A stretch of DNA of 50,275 nt from Alphaproteobacteria bacterium (GTDB taxonomy: Bacteria > Pseudomonadota > Alphaproteobacteria > RF32 > CAG-239): contig JAFUSA010000030.1 of the NCBI GenBank assembly GCA_017480745.1, positions 1-50,275 of the forward strand, given 5' to 3'. How positions within the stretch are numbered: position 1 is the first letter of the stretch; each line of letters opens with the position of its first letter. A model generated the notes under the pieces. That model did no database searches, was not told the origin of the DNA, and saw nothing but the letters and a program-made list of their open reading frames with translations. A program made the translations under genes and the position numbers. Below, in pieces: positions 31,385 through 43,094 of this stretch.

Positions 31385-32263
31385 ATGACGGAAATGCCTT
31401 TTGATTTAGATAAAGATTCGGTTGATTTTTTGGAGAGTAAACTTCATGCGAAAATAAATCCGCATATTGAAACGGAAAAAGATATGTATCGTAACATTTT
31501 TTATTTTAAGTGTTGCGCTTTGCAAGATGAAAATTTGGTCGGAGATGTTACGGAAAGCGGTTTTGCCGTTCGTGATTGCTTTTTTGATAAAGCAAAAGCT
31601 GATATTTTGTTTGAAAATGTTTATGCTCATGCCACTGAATTTAAGGACTTAACCGAAAAAGTTACCACGGCAACCGATCCGGCGCAAATGGAAAAGTTGA
31701 TGGCAGATTTTATGCAATATTCCGAATCCGGTATGGCTGCTCAGACAATGACACTAAACGAGTTTTTAACACCGCAACTGCATAACATAAATATGGAAGG
31801 TCGTGATGTTGGTAATGCACAAATTATGCAAACTGCCAGTATGCAACAGTTTTCAGGATATTTAAACGCCTTTCCCGATTTGGCAAAAGATATGAACGAG
31901 AAATATAGTGATATGGTTGTTAAGGCGTGTGCCGAGATTGCTCCGTTGTTGCCTAAGGATGCAGATAAGAAAGATTATTTGGAAATTACTGCTAAACATC
32001 CTAAGGAAGTATTGGCTTTGGCTGTTATGGCACAAACCTTGGCAGAAAATGGTCGTAAATCAATGAGTTCCATATCTTCTCCGCAAGATTTGGCGCAAAA
32101 ATGTCAACTTCCTAATATTATGGCTTTGGCTGATAAAATATCTTTTAATGATTTGTCCGGAAGTTTGAAAGACACATATGCAGCCGCTAAAAATAACGAC
32201 AAATTAAAAACAAGCGATAAAGTTTCTTATATGGCACGTGTCGCCGGTGAAAGAGAGTACTAA
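31385..32263 (+). CDS. Hypothetical protein (292 aa)
   Basis: I do not recognise this protein. It is soluble and largely helical by composition, rich in Ala, Met, Lys and Asp, with no signal peptide or membrane segment. A good promoter (TTGACA at 31336-31341, 17-base spacer, TATCTT at 31359-31364) lies just upstream. The ATG follows CGGAGAAAAGCC. Met is unusually frequent in the middle (DPAQMEKLMADFMQY, QIMQTASMQQFSGY). A 123-residue gene starts one base after its stop, so the two form a bicistronic unit. Confidence 0.78.
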   Translation: MTEMPFDLDKDSVDFLESKLHAKINPHIETEKDMYRNIFYFKCCALQDENLVGDVTESGFAVRDCFFDKAKADILFENVYAHATEFKDLTEKVTTATDPAQMEKLMADFMQYSESGMAAQTMTLNEFLTPQLHNINMEGRDVGNAQIMQTASMQQFSGYLNAFPDLAKDMNEKYSDMVVKACAEIAPLLPKDADKKDYLEITAKHPKEVLALAVMAQTLAENGRKSMSSISSPQDLAQKCQLPNIMALADKISFNDLSGSLKDTYAAAKNNDKLKTSDKVSYMARVAGEREY

Positions 32264-32264
32264 A

Positions 32265-32636
32265 ATGGAATATTCTCGTTTTGATGATGTTGTGTTGCTG
32301 TTGATTGAGCTGTGTAAACCGTTTAGTGACACGGAAATAGAAAATTTGATGGACGTAAAAATCGCTATGGCGAAAGATAAAGACTTTGAACTTGGTTACA
32401 CTACGGCGGTCAAAGGTTTGTATGTTAAAAATTTTAAAAAGTTGCAAGATAAAACATATAAAAAACAAGGTTTTGCCAAGATAAATCAGCAATTAACAAG
32501 CAAAGCCAAAGAAAAAATAAAAGAAGCAGTGCTTTTGCCACCTTATACAAAAACGGGCAACGAACCGAGTGATCCGTCAAAAGAAAAATTGCGTGCTAAA
32601 ATTTTGCGTATGTATGATAAACATAATCGTGCGTGA
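32265..32636 (+). CDS. Hypothetical protein (123 aa), partner of the preceding gene
   Basis: The start at 32265 lies one base after the stop of the 292-residue gene, so translation is probably coupled. The protein is basic and helical (KNFKKLQDKTYKKQGFAKINQQL, KEKLRAKILRMYDKHNRA) with no membrane segment. The function is unknown; the tight spacing suggests joint function with its neighbour. The promoter of pilin cassette A5 begins 23 bases after its stop. Confidence 0.7.
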   Translation: MEYSRFDDVVLLLIELCKPFSDTEIENLMDVKIAMAKDKDFELGYTTAVKGLYVKNFKKLQDKTYKKQGFAKINQQLTSKAKEKIKEAVLLPPYTKTGNEPSDPSKEKLRAKILRMYDKHNRA

Positions 32637-32659
32637 TTTATTTTTTTAGTAAAAAATAT

Positions 32660-32903
32660 TTGACATTTGGGTATTTTGTGATATGATAGACACAAGATAA
32701 GGTCACTTGTCTGGGGTCTGAAAACCTCTTTTACGCACGTCATTAAGACGTTAAAATATTTCCGGCATGGGTCGGAAGGTCACAGAATAGAACTATGGTT
32801 TAATATGCGACACTATTTTGCGTAAGATAGTTTTCAGCTTCCGGCCGCCTATATCGGGCGGTTGTTTTAATGTAATATCAACAAAAATGAAAGGAAGTTT
32901 ACT
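32660..32903 (+). promoter_or_regulatory. Class A promoter and structured pilin leader RNA (A5)
   Basis: TTGACA (32660-32665), a 16-base spacer and TATGAT (32682-32687) form the promoter. The outer helix pairs GGTCGGAAG (32770-32778) with CTTCCGGCC (32838-32846). The enclosed second hairpin is ACTATTT/AGATAGT. The 5' elements AGATAAGGTCACTTGTCT and GGGGT...ACCTC keep pairing ability despite sequence change relative to A3. The leader ends with a CCGCC/GGGCGG hairpin and TTGTTTT. Confidence 0.76.
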
Positions 32904-33572
32904 ATGATAAACCTAAAAATAAAAAATAATGATTCTCTCACCAACAAGTGGCGAGGGAATCAATCCGGCCGTTCAATGATTGAGATGTTAGGAGTTCTTG
33001 CTATAATTGGTGTTCTTTCCGTTGGCGGAATCGCCGGATACAGTAAAGCTATGACAAAGTACAGAGTCAATAAAACCATTGAACAAATAACACTCATTGC
33101 TGGTAATATAAGGACATTTTTCGCCAGTCAAGGAAATTATGCCGGATTAACTTTTGGCGATGATACAGGAATGGCAATAATAAAAAAAGCCAAACTGGTG
33201 CCAGATGAAATGTGGGATAGTGATAAAACATCGCCGCAAAATGTTTGGGGAAGTAATATAAGCATTGATCAAGATTGTAGAAATGAGACCGAGTGTGACA
33301 AAAATTTATATAGAGCTTTTTATTTTGAATATTATGGTATTCCTGAAGAAGCCTGTATTGAACTATTGAGTTATGATTGGTCAACAGTTGGAGTGACTTG
33401 CGTATATACTGATACTGATGCGAAATATGGTGAATCCGTAGCAAAGGTACCGCTGAGTTTACAGACTGCAATTGATTTTTGTGGTAATTTAGATCCAGAG
33501 AGTGGTTATGTGCGCTTTGTATTTGATGTTGACTTTGATTTTATAAGTGATGGTCTGCATATTTACGAATAA
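32904..33572 (+). CDS. Type IVb-like pilin, cassette A5
   Basis: This 222-residue prepilin starts at the ATG at 32904 behind AAAGGAAG. The leader peptide MINLKIKN is extended by 11 codons of palindromic repeat before QSG^RSMIEML. The family helix, YRVNKTIEQITLIAGNIRTFF and IIKKAKLVPDEMW follow. Then come NVWGSNISI, a CRNETEC pair in the variable region, IPEEACIELLSYDWS and TAIDFC. The C-terminus is acidic (VFDVDFDFISDG). Confidence 0.86.
   Translation: MINLKIKNNDSLTNKWRGNQSGRSMIEMLGVLAIIGVLSVGGIAGYSKAMTKYRVNKTIEQITLIAGNIRTFFASQGNYAGLTFGDDTGMAIIKKAKLVPDEMWDSDKTSPQNVWGSNISIDQDCRNETECDKNLYRAFYFEYYGIPEEACIELLSYDWSTVGVTCVYTDTDAKYGESVAKVPLSLQTAIDFCGNLDPESGYVRFVFDVDFDFISDGLHIYE
32928..32960 (+). 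repeat. In-frame palindromic repeat inside pilin leader peptide (A5)
   Basis: An 11-codon insertion. The palindrome at 32931-32961 pairs GATTCTCTCACCA with TGGCGAGGGAATC (13 bp with two non-Watson-Crick positions) around a 5-base loop. Its sequence differs from the repeats in A1, B3 and A4/B5, but its position in the gene is the same. Confidence 0.75.
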
Positions 33573-33614
33573 TTATATCTATTACTTGATTTAATATGCC
33601 TCGATTTTAAGTTA

Positions 33615-33640
33615 TTTTTCCGGCTTTTAAGCCAGAAAAA
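33615..33640. terminator. Terminator after pilin A5
   Basis: TTTTTC and GAAAAA flank a GGCTT/AAGCC core with one unpaired base on each side, forming an interrupted 11-bp stem, usable from both directions. Confidence 0.65.
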
Positions 33641-33746
33641 TTATATATTTTCTACTTTTATATACCCCAAAGTTGTATTGAAATCAGGAGTTTAGGATAT
33701 ATCTAAGGTTGCGAACATTTTTTAACATTTGATAAGGAGATTTAAT

Positions 33747-34328
33747 ATGACTTATGGAGTTCGCTATCCGACTTTGGCTTTTATTACAGGTGGAGCAGGG
33801 CAGGCTAATGACGGTATTCCGCCACAACCTTTTGAAACTTTTTGCTATGATTCCGCTTTAATGCAGGCCAAAATTGAAAACTTTAACGTTATTCCTTATA
33901 CTTCTGTGTTGCCGAAAGAAGTTTACGGCAATATTGTGCCGGTGGATAGGGTGGTAAACCAATTTAAACATGGAGCAGTTTTGGAAGTTATTATGGCGGG
34001 TAATGGTGCTTGTCATGACGAGCATAAAGCCATTGCCACCGGTGTCGGTATTTGTTGGGGTAAGGACAAAAACGGCGAGTTAATCGGCGGTTGGGCAGCG
34101 GAATATGTTGAATATTTTGATACCCATATTGATGATGATATAGCTCGCGGTCATGCCGAAATGTGGCTCAATAAATCATTGCAACACGAATTGGATATCC
34201 GCGGAGTAGAAAAACACAGCGAATTCCAGATGTGGCATAATTATTTGAATATTACAGATCATTTCGGTTATTGCTTAACTGCTTTGGGTTTCTTAAACTT
34301 TGAAACCGCAGAGCCGGCTAAGGCTTAA
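33747..34328 (+). CDS. aaxB: Pyruvoyl-dependent arginine decarboxylase AaxB
   Basis: It converts arginine to agmatine and CO2 using a pyruvoyl group made by self-cleavage. The 193 residues fit the chlamydial AaxB type. The N-terminal [11 protein letters not shown], the self-cleavage site PYTSVLP with Thr52-Ser53 in the position known for AaxB, the VLEVIMA segment, and GGWAAEY in the second half are visible. I chose the ATG at 33747 after AAGGAG. The next gene is a matching antiporter, which strongly supports arginine/agmatine exchange and acid tolerance or nitrogen scavenging. Confidence 0.88.
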   Translation: MTYGVRYPTLAFITGGAGQANDGIPPQPFETFCYDSALMQAKIENFNVIPYTSVLPKEVYGNIVPVDRVVNQFKHGAVLEVIMAGNGACHDEHKAIATGVGICWGKDKNGELIGGWAAEYVEYFDTHIDDDIARGHAEMWLNKSLQHELDIRGVEKHSEFQMWHNYLNITDHFGYCLTALGFLNFETAEPAKA

Positions 34329-34337
34329 ACATAAACA

Positions 34338-34369
34338 GGCGGTGTCTTTTCAGCGCCGCCTTCTTTTTT
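34338..34369 (+). terminator. Terminator-like hairpin between aaxB and aaxC
   Basis: GGCGG (34338-34342) and CCGCC (34356-34360) form a GC stem followed by TTCTTTTTT. It is in the 58-base gap between the two genes, so it could reduce aaxC expression relative to aaxB. Confidence 0.6.
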
Positions 34370-34386
34370 GAAGGAAAGGATTTTTA

Positions 34387-35874
34387 ATGTTACTCAAAAA
34401 AAATAAATCCGTGCAGCAAACAAACATCGCACAGCCTAAAATAAATAATGACGGTTTGGGCGTATGGGCACTGGCGGCAATCGTTGTCAGTTCTATGATT
34501 GGTGGCGGTATTTACAGTTTGCCGCAAAATATGGCCGCCGGCGCTTCGGCGGGAGCGGTTTTGTTGGCTTGGTTGATAACCGGTTTCGGCGTATATTTTA
34601 TTGCAAACACATTTCGTATTTTGGCTTCAGCTAAGCCTGATCTGAATACCGGTATTTATATGTATAGCCGCGAAGGGTTCGGACCATATATCGGTTTTAC
34701 TATCGGGTGGTCGTATTGGCTATGTCAAATTTGCGGAAATGTCGGTTATGCAGTTATTACCATGGATGCTCTCAACTATTTTTATCCGCCGTATTTTGCC
34801 GGCGGTAACAATTTACCATCCATTATTGGCGGTTCTTTGTTAATTTGGGGATTCAACTATTTGGTTTTACGCGGTATTAAACAAGCAACGGTTATTAACT
34901 TTATTGGCACAATAGCTAAAATTGTTCCGTTGATTTTGTTTATTTTGATTGTTGCGTTTATGATGCACTTTAAGCAGTTAGAGTTCGACTTTTGGGGACA
35001 TATCGGTAAAGCAGATTTAGGTAGCTTATCTACCCAGATAAAAAGCACGATGTTGGTAACCTTATGGGCATTTATCGGTATTGAAGGTGCAGTTGTAATG
35101 TCTAAACATGCAAAATCACCGAAAACAGTGGGTAGGGCTACATTTTTGGGCTTTGCCGGTTGTTTATTGATTTATGTTTTACTCTCGATTTTGCCGTATG
35201 GTGTTATGAGCCAAGCCGAGCTTTCTAAAATTGCCAATCCGTCAACTGCCGGTATTTTGGAACATTTAGTCGGTCGTTGGGGAGCTTGGTTAATGAATAT
35301 TGGTTTGCTTGTGTCTGTTTTAACCAGTTGGCTGGCTTGGACTATGGTAACAGCACAAATTCCACAGGCTGCGGCCGAAAACGGAACTTTTCCTAAATGT
35401 TTTGCCAAGGAAAATGAGCACCAGTCGCCGTCTGTTTCGTTATGGGTTACCAGTGCATTGATGCAAATGTTTATGTTGCTTGTTTATTTTTCCAATAACG
35501 CATGGAATACGATGCTCAGTATTACAGGGGTTATGGTGTTGCCGGCCTATTTTTCAAGCTGTGCTTATTTATGGAAAATATGCGAGGATCACGAATACCC
35601 GACAAACATCTACATTCGTCGTGCCGAAGCCTTAATTTCAGCAATTATCGGATGTATTTACTCCTTATGGCTGATATATGCTGCCGGATTGCAGTATTTA
35701 TTGTTGGCTGTAATATTTATGGTTATCGGTATTCCGGTATATATTATGGCTTGCCGGCAAAACAATCCGAACTCACCGGCATTTAGCGTGGGAGAACAAA
35801 TTGTAGCGTGGGTTTTGGTAGTTGTAGCCGTATTTGCCATCTACGCTTTCTCCCGCGGATTGATAAACGTGTAA
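34387..35874 (+). CDS. aaxC: Arginine/agmatine antiporter, AaxC-like (APC superfamily)
   Basis: This 495-residue transporter has about 12-13 membrane segments. The APC signature VVSSMIGGGIYSLPQNMAAGASAG lies in the first segment region. ATVINFIGTIAKIVPLILFILI and WAFIGIEGAVVMSKHAKSPKTVG follow in the middle. It resembles the AaxC/ArcD basic amino acid antiporters. Being next to aaxB makes arginine/agmatine exchange the best guess; arginine/ornithine exchange cannot be excluded. The ATG follows AAGGAAAGGA. Confidence 0.85.
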   Translation: MLLKKNKSVQQTNIAQPKINNDGLGVWALAAIVVSSMIGGGIYSLPQNMAAGASAGAVLLAWLITGFGVYFIANTFRILASAKPDLNTGIYMYSREGFGPYIGFTIGWSYWLCQICGNVGYAVITMDALNYFYPPYFAGGNNLPSIIGGSLLIWGFNYLVLRGIKQATVINFIGTIAKIVPLILFILIVAFMMHFKQLEFDFWGHIGKADLGSLSTQIKSTMLVTLWAFIGIEGAVVMSKHAKSPKTVGRATFLGFAGCLLIYVLLSILPYGVMSQAELSKIANPSTAGILEHLVGRWGAWLMNIGLLVSVLTSWLAWTMVTAQIPQAAAENGTFPKCFAKENEHQSPSVSLWVTSALMQMFMLLVYFSNNAWNTMLSITGVMVLPAYFSSCAYLWKICEDHEYPTNIYIRRAEALISAIIGCIYSLWLIYAAGLQYLLLAVIFMVIGIPVYIMACRQNNPNSPAFSVGEQIVAWVLVVVAVFAIYAFSRGLINV

Positions 35875-35884
35875 CTTAATTTAT

Positions 35885-35915
35885 TCCGCCGGCGTTTTTG
35901 CGTCGGCGGAGATTT
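35885..35915 (+). terminator. Terminator of aaxC
   Basis: TCCGCCGGCG (35885-35894) and CGTCGGCGGA (35901-35910) make a 10-bp stem with one G-U pair, followed by a T-containing stretch. It also faces the decayed pilin cassette B4. Confidence 0.75.
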
Positions 35916-35926
35916 TGATACAAATT

Positions 35927-36031
35927 CTAATTGTCAAAAACGGATTCCGGCCAAGCAATAGAACCGATTTGTATATCAAAATATAATGTAATACTTGTTG
36001 TTGTGTTGTTATTGCTGCAATATTTAACAGC
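35927..36031 (-). pseudogene. Pilin remnant, cassette B4 (only the last codons left)
   Basis: On the minus strand, the leader RNA and TAGGAGATAAAATA end at 36032. From 36031 the frame reads AVKYCSNNN, TTTSITLYFDIQI, GSIAWPESVFDN and stops at 35927. This matches pilin C-termini (DAVTYC in A4, LYFD in B5 and A3). No start codon exists in this frame; a stop lies a few codons upstream. The start, leader peptide, helix and most of the pilin have been deleted in one step, with the junction immediately after the ribosome binding site. Confidence 0.8.
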
Positions 36032-36290
36032 TTTATTTTATCTCCTAAAATTAAAGGTTAAATACTAAAAAACCGCCAAACGGCGGCAGGGGAGTTAACA
36101 AATCATATTTACTCAAACGATCCTTGCAATCTTTAAGCTGAAAGCTCTGAACATTCACTACAAGCTCCCCGACCCAATCGGAGACATTATCATATTTATT
36201 AACGATGCTAAGCACCGAAACGCTAAGAGCTTGTTAAGGCCCCGAACCGAAGTTCTGTTTTCATACTACCATAAAAAATGCAAAAGTCAA
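36032..36290 (-). promoter_or_regulatory. Class B promoter and structured leader RNA of the decayed cassette (B4)
   Basis: On the minus strand, TTGACT (36290-36285), a 16-base spacer and TAGTAT (36268-36263) form the promoter. GGTCGGGGAG (36174-36165) pairs with CTCCCCTGCC (36094-36085) with one mismatch and one wobble. The first enclosed hairpin pairs CTTGTAGT with ATTGCAAG. The second is ATCGT/ATGAT. The leader ends with CCGCC-GTTT-GGCGG and a run of six T. It looks intact although its gene is gone, so it may still be transcribed and terminate there. Confidence 0.76.
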
Positions 36291-36379
36291 ATACTTTTGT
36301 ATAAATTTTTATTCTTATTTCTGTATAACCTTTTTTTGCTTTGACAATTTGCTTATTTGTCTTTATATTGTGCAGATAA

Positions 36380-39391
<3,012 letters not shown>

Positions 39392-39408
<17 letters not shown>

Positions 39409-39661
39409 AGAAAAAAAAGAAATTGTCGCTAAATTCGGCGCCAATGAAAATGATACCGGTTGTCCGGAAGTTCAAATTGCTATTTGGACATATCGTATCA
39501 ATGCCTTGATTGAACACTTTAATGTTCATAAAAAGGACTTGCATTCACGTTTGGGTTTGATGAAAATGGTAAGCCGTCGTCGTCACTTGCTTGACCACTT
39601 GAAGAAAACCAGTGAAGAAAGATATCAGGCTATTATCAAAAAGTTAGATTTACGTAAGTAA
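39392..39661 (+). CDS. rpsO: 30S ribosomal protein S15
   Basis: S15 is a primary binder of the central domain of 16S rRNA. The 89 residues fit, with NDTGCPEVQIA, DLHSRLGLMKMVSRRRHLLDHL and the ending KKLDLRK. It starts inside the truB 3' end. The truB-rpsO-pnp order is conserved in proteobacteria. Confidence 0.96.
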
Positions 39662-39672
39662 TGATAACGAAA

Positions 39673-39722
39673 GGGGGAGCGTAGGTTGCGTATCCCCCTA
39701 AAAGTCCCGATGCCTGGTCGGG
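39673..39722 (+). other. Two intercistronic hairpins between rpsO and pnp
   Basis: GGGGGA (39673-39678) pairs with TCCCCC (39693-39698), and CCCGA (39706-39710) with TCGGG (39718-39722). In enterobacteria the pnp leader hairpin is an RNase III site used in autoregulation by PNPase. The position here is equivalent; the role is inferred. Confidence 0.6.
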
Positions 39723-39756
39723 TGAGGTTTAAAGATGTATAGAAAGGAAATATTTT

Positions 39757-41877
39757 ATGATAGATTTTAAAGTTTGCCGCAAGGAGATGGAATGGGGCGG
39801 CAGAAAGTTGGTTTTAGAAACGGGAAAGATTGCCAGACAGGCAACCGGAGCAGTTATTGCAACCTATGGTGAAACAGTAGTGGTTGCAACGGTTGTTGCC
39901 GCAAAAGAGGTTAAAGAGGATCAAGATTTTTTTCCACTAACAGTTAATTATCAGGAAAAATATTATGCCACCGGTAAGATTCCGGGCGGTTTTATAAAGA
40001 GAGAAAATAAACCTTCCGAGCGTGAAATTTTAATATCTCGTTTGATCGATCGTCCTATTCGTCCGTTATTTCCGGATGCTTTCAAAAATGAAGTGCAAGT
40101 AGTATGCACAGTTTTGTCACATGATAGAAAAAATGATTCTGATATTGTTTCAATGATAGCTACATCGGCAGCTTTGGCTATTTCCGGTATTCCGTTTATG
40201 GGACCTGTGGGCGCGGCAAAGGTTGGATATAAAAACGGCGAATATATTTTGAACCCAACTATTGAAGAGCAAGCATCTTCTGAGCTTGAGTTGACTGTTG
40301 CCGGAACACAAGAGGGTGTTTTAATGGTGGAATCTGAGGCTCAAGAGCTATCGGAAGAAGTTATGTTAGGTTCTGTAATGTTCGGTTTTGAAAAATTCCA
40401 GCCGGTTATTGCCTTAATTAAAGAAATGGCTGCCGAAGCCGGTAAAGAAAAATGGGAGAACCCGACATTCCCGCCGGAATATTATGCTTTGAGTGAAAAA
40501 ATAACCAAAGAATACGGAGAAAAATATAATCAGGCTTTTAGTATTATAAACAAACAGGAACGCAATGATCTTTTAGGTGCGTTGGCTGAGGAAATTAAAG
40601 CTGGCATTGATCCGGAAAATGAAGCAGAAAATGCTTGTGTTGCCGACGCTATTGAAAATGTTATGCACCACACAATGCGTGAAAAAGTATTGACAACCGG
40701 ACACCGTATTGATGGTCGAGACACAAAAACAGTTCGCCCAATTCAATGCGAAGTATCTGTCTTGCCGGAAGCACACGGTTCGGCAATATTTACTCGCGGA
40801 GAAACCCAGGCTTTGGTTGTTACAACTTTGGGAACACCTGAAGATGCACAAGTGGTTGACGGTATTTTGGATGAATATAAACAAGATTTTATGCTTTATT
40901 ATAACTTCCCTCCGTTTTCAGTTGGTGAGTGCGGTCGTTTAGGTTCTCCGGGGCGTCGTGAGATAGGTCATGGTAAATTGGCATGGCGTGCAATTCACCC
41001 GATGTTGCCGAAAGATAAAGATATCTTTCCGTATTCTTTGCGCGTGGTTTCTGATATTATGGAATCCAACGGTTCTTCATCTATGGCGACGGTTTGTGGC
41101 ACCTGCTTATCTTTGATGGATGCTGGTGTTCCAATGAAAAAGCCTGTTGCCGGTATTGCCATGGGATTAATAAAAGAAGATGATGGCCGTGTAGCAATAT
41201 TGACCGATATTTTAGGAGACGAAGACCATTTGGGTGATATGGACTTTAAGGTAGCCGGAACCAAAGATGGCGTAACGGCTTTACAGATGGATATAAAAAT
41301 TACTTCCATTACCAAAGAAATTATGCAAAATGCTTTGGCGCAAGCTCACGAAGGACGTATTCATATCTTGGGTGAGATGGCAAAAGCCATAGCCGAGCCT
41401 CGTGCACATGTTTCTCCGAAAGCGCCTAAGATCTTTACCATCCAAATTCCGGTAGATAAAATTCGTGATGTTATCGGTTCCGGCGGTAAAATTATTCGTG
41501 AAATAATTGAAAGAACAAATACAAAAATTGATATATCCGATGCAGGGTTGATTACAATTGCTGCTCCAAATGCTGAAAATTGTGAAAAAGCATTGAATAT
41601 TATCACCGATATTGTGGCTGAACCGGAAACAGGCAAGATTTATAAAGGAACTATTACCAAAATTATGGAATTTGGGGCATTTGTTCGTTTTATAGGTCAA
41701 ACAGAAGGTTTGGTTCACATTTCTGAAATCAAAGATGAGCGCATTGCTTCGGTTAGTGATTTCTATAAAGAGGGTGATACTATATGGGTTAAATGTTTGG
41801 GTACCGATAATCGAGGCAAAATCAAGTTATCGGCTAAACATATAAACCAAGAAACCGGAGAAGAAATTAAAAAATAG
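39757..41877 (+). CDS. pnp: Polyribonucleotide nucleotidyltransferase (PNPase)
   Basis: PNPase is a 3'-5' phosphorolytic exoribonuclease acting in mRNA decay. The 706 residues fit. Two RNase PH-like domains are seen (first with [30 protein letters not shown], second with [20 protein letters not shown] and [12 protein letters not shown]). A KH domain ([15 protein letters not shown]) and an S1 domain ([15 protein letters not shown]) follow. The ATG follows GAAAGGAAATATTTT. A strong terminator follows at 41892. Confidence 0.97.
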   Translation: MIDFKVCRKEMEWGGRKLVLETGKIARQATGAVIATYGETVVVATVVAAKEVKEDQDFFPLTVNYQEKYYATGKIPGGFIKRENKPSEREILISRLIDRPIRPLFPDAFKNEVQVVCTVLSHDRKNDSDIVSMIATSAALAISGIPFMGPVGAAKVGYKNGEYILNPTIEEQASSELELTVAGTQEGVLMVESEAQELSEEVMLGSVMFGFEKFQPVIALIKEMAAEAGKEKWENPTFPPEYYALSEKITKEYGEKYNQAFSIINKQERNDLLGALAEEIKAGIDPENEAENACVADAIENVMHHTMREKVLTTGHRIDGRDTKTVRPIQCEVSVLPEAHGSAIFTRGETQALVVTTLGTPEDAQVVDGILDEYKQDFMLYYNFPPFSVGECGRLGSPGRREIGHGKLAWRAIHPMLPKDKDIFPYSLRVVSDIMESNGSSSMATVCGTCLSLMDAGVPMKKPVAGIAMGLIKEDDGRVAILTDILGDEDHLGDMDFKVAGTKDGVTALQMDIKITSITKEIMQNALAQAHEGRIHILGEMAKAIAEPRAHVSPKAPKIFTIQIPVDKIRDVIGSGGKIIREIIERTNTKIDISDAGLITIAAPNAENCEKALNIITDIVAEPETGKIYKGTITKIMEFGAFVRFIGQTEGLVHISEIKDERIASVSDFYKEGDTIWVKCLGTDNRGKIKLSAKHINQETGEEIKK

Positions 41878-41891
41878 TTTTTTTCTTGTGT

Positions 41892-41930
41892 ATAATCGCC
41901 GACTCTGTAATGGAGCCGGCGATTATAATT
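41892..41930 (+). terminator. Terminator of pnp
   Basis: ATAATCGCCG (41892-41901) pairs with CGGCGATTAT (41917-41926), with an inner CTC/GAG extension and a 7-base loop. It lies 14 bases after the pnp stop and just before the class B promoter. Confidence 0.85.
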
Positions 41931-41944
41931 TTGCGAAAAAATAT

Positions 41945-42201
41945 TTGACTTTTTGATTTTTTATGATATAGTAAGAACAGAACTTCGGTTCAGGGCTTTC
42001 AACGGCTCTTACAAACTTCGATGCTTAGCATCGTTAAAAGATATAATGGTGTCTCCGACTTAGGTTGGGGAGCGCTCTGCGGATGTTCAGGACTATTGTC
42101 TAAAGGTTGAGCGAATCATTTAAGTTTGTATGATTGTTGAACTCCCCTGCCGCCGTTTGGCGGTCTTTTAGTTTTAAAACCTTAATTGTAGGAGATGAAT
42201 T
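41945..42201 (+). promoter_or_regulatory. Class B promoter and structured pilin leader RNA (B5)
   Basis: TTGACT (41945-41950), a 16-base spacer and TATAGT (41967-41972) form the promoter. A GAAC-UUCG-GUUC hairpin starts the leader. CTCCGAC can pair with GTTGGGG locally, or GGTTGGGGAG (42063-42072) with CTCCCCTGCC (42142-42151) at long range. Enclosed hairpins are CGCTC/GAGCG and AATCAT/ATGATT. It ends with CCGCC-GTTT-GGCGG and a T-rich tract before TAGGAGATGAATT. Confidence 0.77.
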
Positions 42202-42975
42202 ATGAAAAAATTAGAAATAAAAAATATAAAGAGTCATCCCTCGCAGAGCCTTGCAAAGGCGAATGCGTCAAGGGATCTTCAAATTAATTTTAATCAAGCG
42301 GAAGATGCCTTGACGATTCCTGCGGAATCGAGGCATGACTATAAGTGTGGTTTTGCCACGCAGTCCGGTCGCTCAATGATTGAGATGCTTGGTGTACTCG
42401 CCATAATCGGCGTTCTCTCTGTCGGTGGTATCGCCGGTTATTCAAAAGCAATGACTAAATATAGAATCAATAAAGCCATTGAGCAAATCACTTTAATTGC
42501 TGGCAATATTCGTTCTTTCTTTGCTCCGCAAGGAAATTATGAGGGATTGTTTTGTTCATGTGGAACTGCTTCCGGTATATGTACGGGACAAGCCGAAGCT
42601 GATGGCTGTCCGATAATTAAAAAAGCCAAACTTGTGCCCGATGAAATGCTAACAGTTAACAATAGTGGACAAATTACAGATATTACCAACTCATTTGGAT
42701 ATGGAATATATATGAATACATACGGATCTTCCGGATTTTCTATTGAGTTTAATATGGAACAAAGTGATGAAGTTTGTATTGAGTTACTTAGTAAAGATTG
42801 GAGTAATACAGGAGTGGCATCCGTAGGACTCGGGTATCCAACATCTGGAGAAAACTTAAACAAAACATCGGTTAATATAGACGATGCCGTTACTTCTTGT
42901 TCTACGGCAATTAGTGCGTGCAAAAACTATGGGGCAACGGGATGTCCTGCTTTAAGATTATATTTTGATAAGTAA
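42202..42975 (+). CDS. Type IVb-like pilin, cassette B5
   Basis: This is the longest pilin in the window, 257 residues, because of a 45-codon in-frame repeat insertion that makes the leader peptide 56 residues long before RSMIEML. The family helix and YRINKAIEQITLIAGNIRSFF follow. A Cys-rich loop (LFCSCGTASGICTGQAEADGC) precedes IIKKAKLVPDEM. ITNSFGYGI, DEVCIELLSKDWS and DDAVTSC plus two further Cys lie near the C-terminus. It starts after TAGGAGATGAATT. Confidence 0.86.
   Translation: MKKLEIKNIKSHPSQSLAKANASRDLQINFNQAEDALTIPAESRHDYKCGFATQSGRSMIEMLGVLAIIGVLSVGGIAGYSKAMTKYRINKAIEQITLIAGNIRSFFAPQGNYEGLFCSCGTASGICTGQAEADGCPIIKKAKLVPDEMLTVNNSGQITDITNSFGYGIYMNTYGSSGFSIEFNMEQSDEVCIELLSKDWSNTGVASVGLGYPTSGENLNKTSVNIDDAVTSCSTAISACKNYGATGCPALRLYFDK
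42226..42360 (+). repeat. Compound in-frame palindromic repeat inside pilin leader peptide (B5)
   Basis: This 135-bp insertion holds three inverted repeats in a row: ATCCCTCGC...GCGTCAAGGGAT (42236-42276, with GCCTT/AAGGC inside), ATGCCT...AGGCAT with GATTCC/GGAATC (42305-42336), and GTGTGG/CCACGC (42345-42361). The second and third, with the DNA between, match the insertion in pilin A4 almost base for base. The frame is kept throughout. Confidence 0.85.
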
Positions 42976-43094
42976 TATTTATTTTTTTGTTCGGCATAAT
43001 TTTATGCCCTATGCTATAAATTATGCTGGACAAGTTTTTATTTTTGCGCTAAGTTAACAACGTTGTGTAAAAATAATAAATATAAGGATATAAA

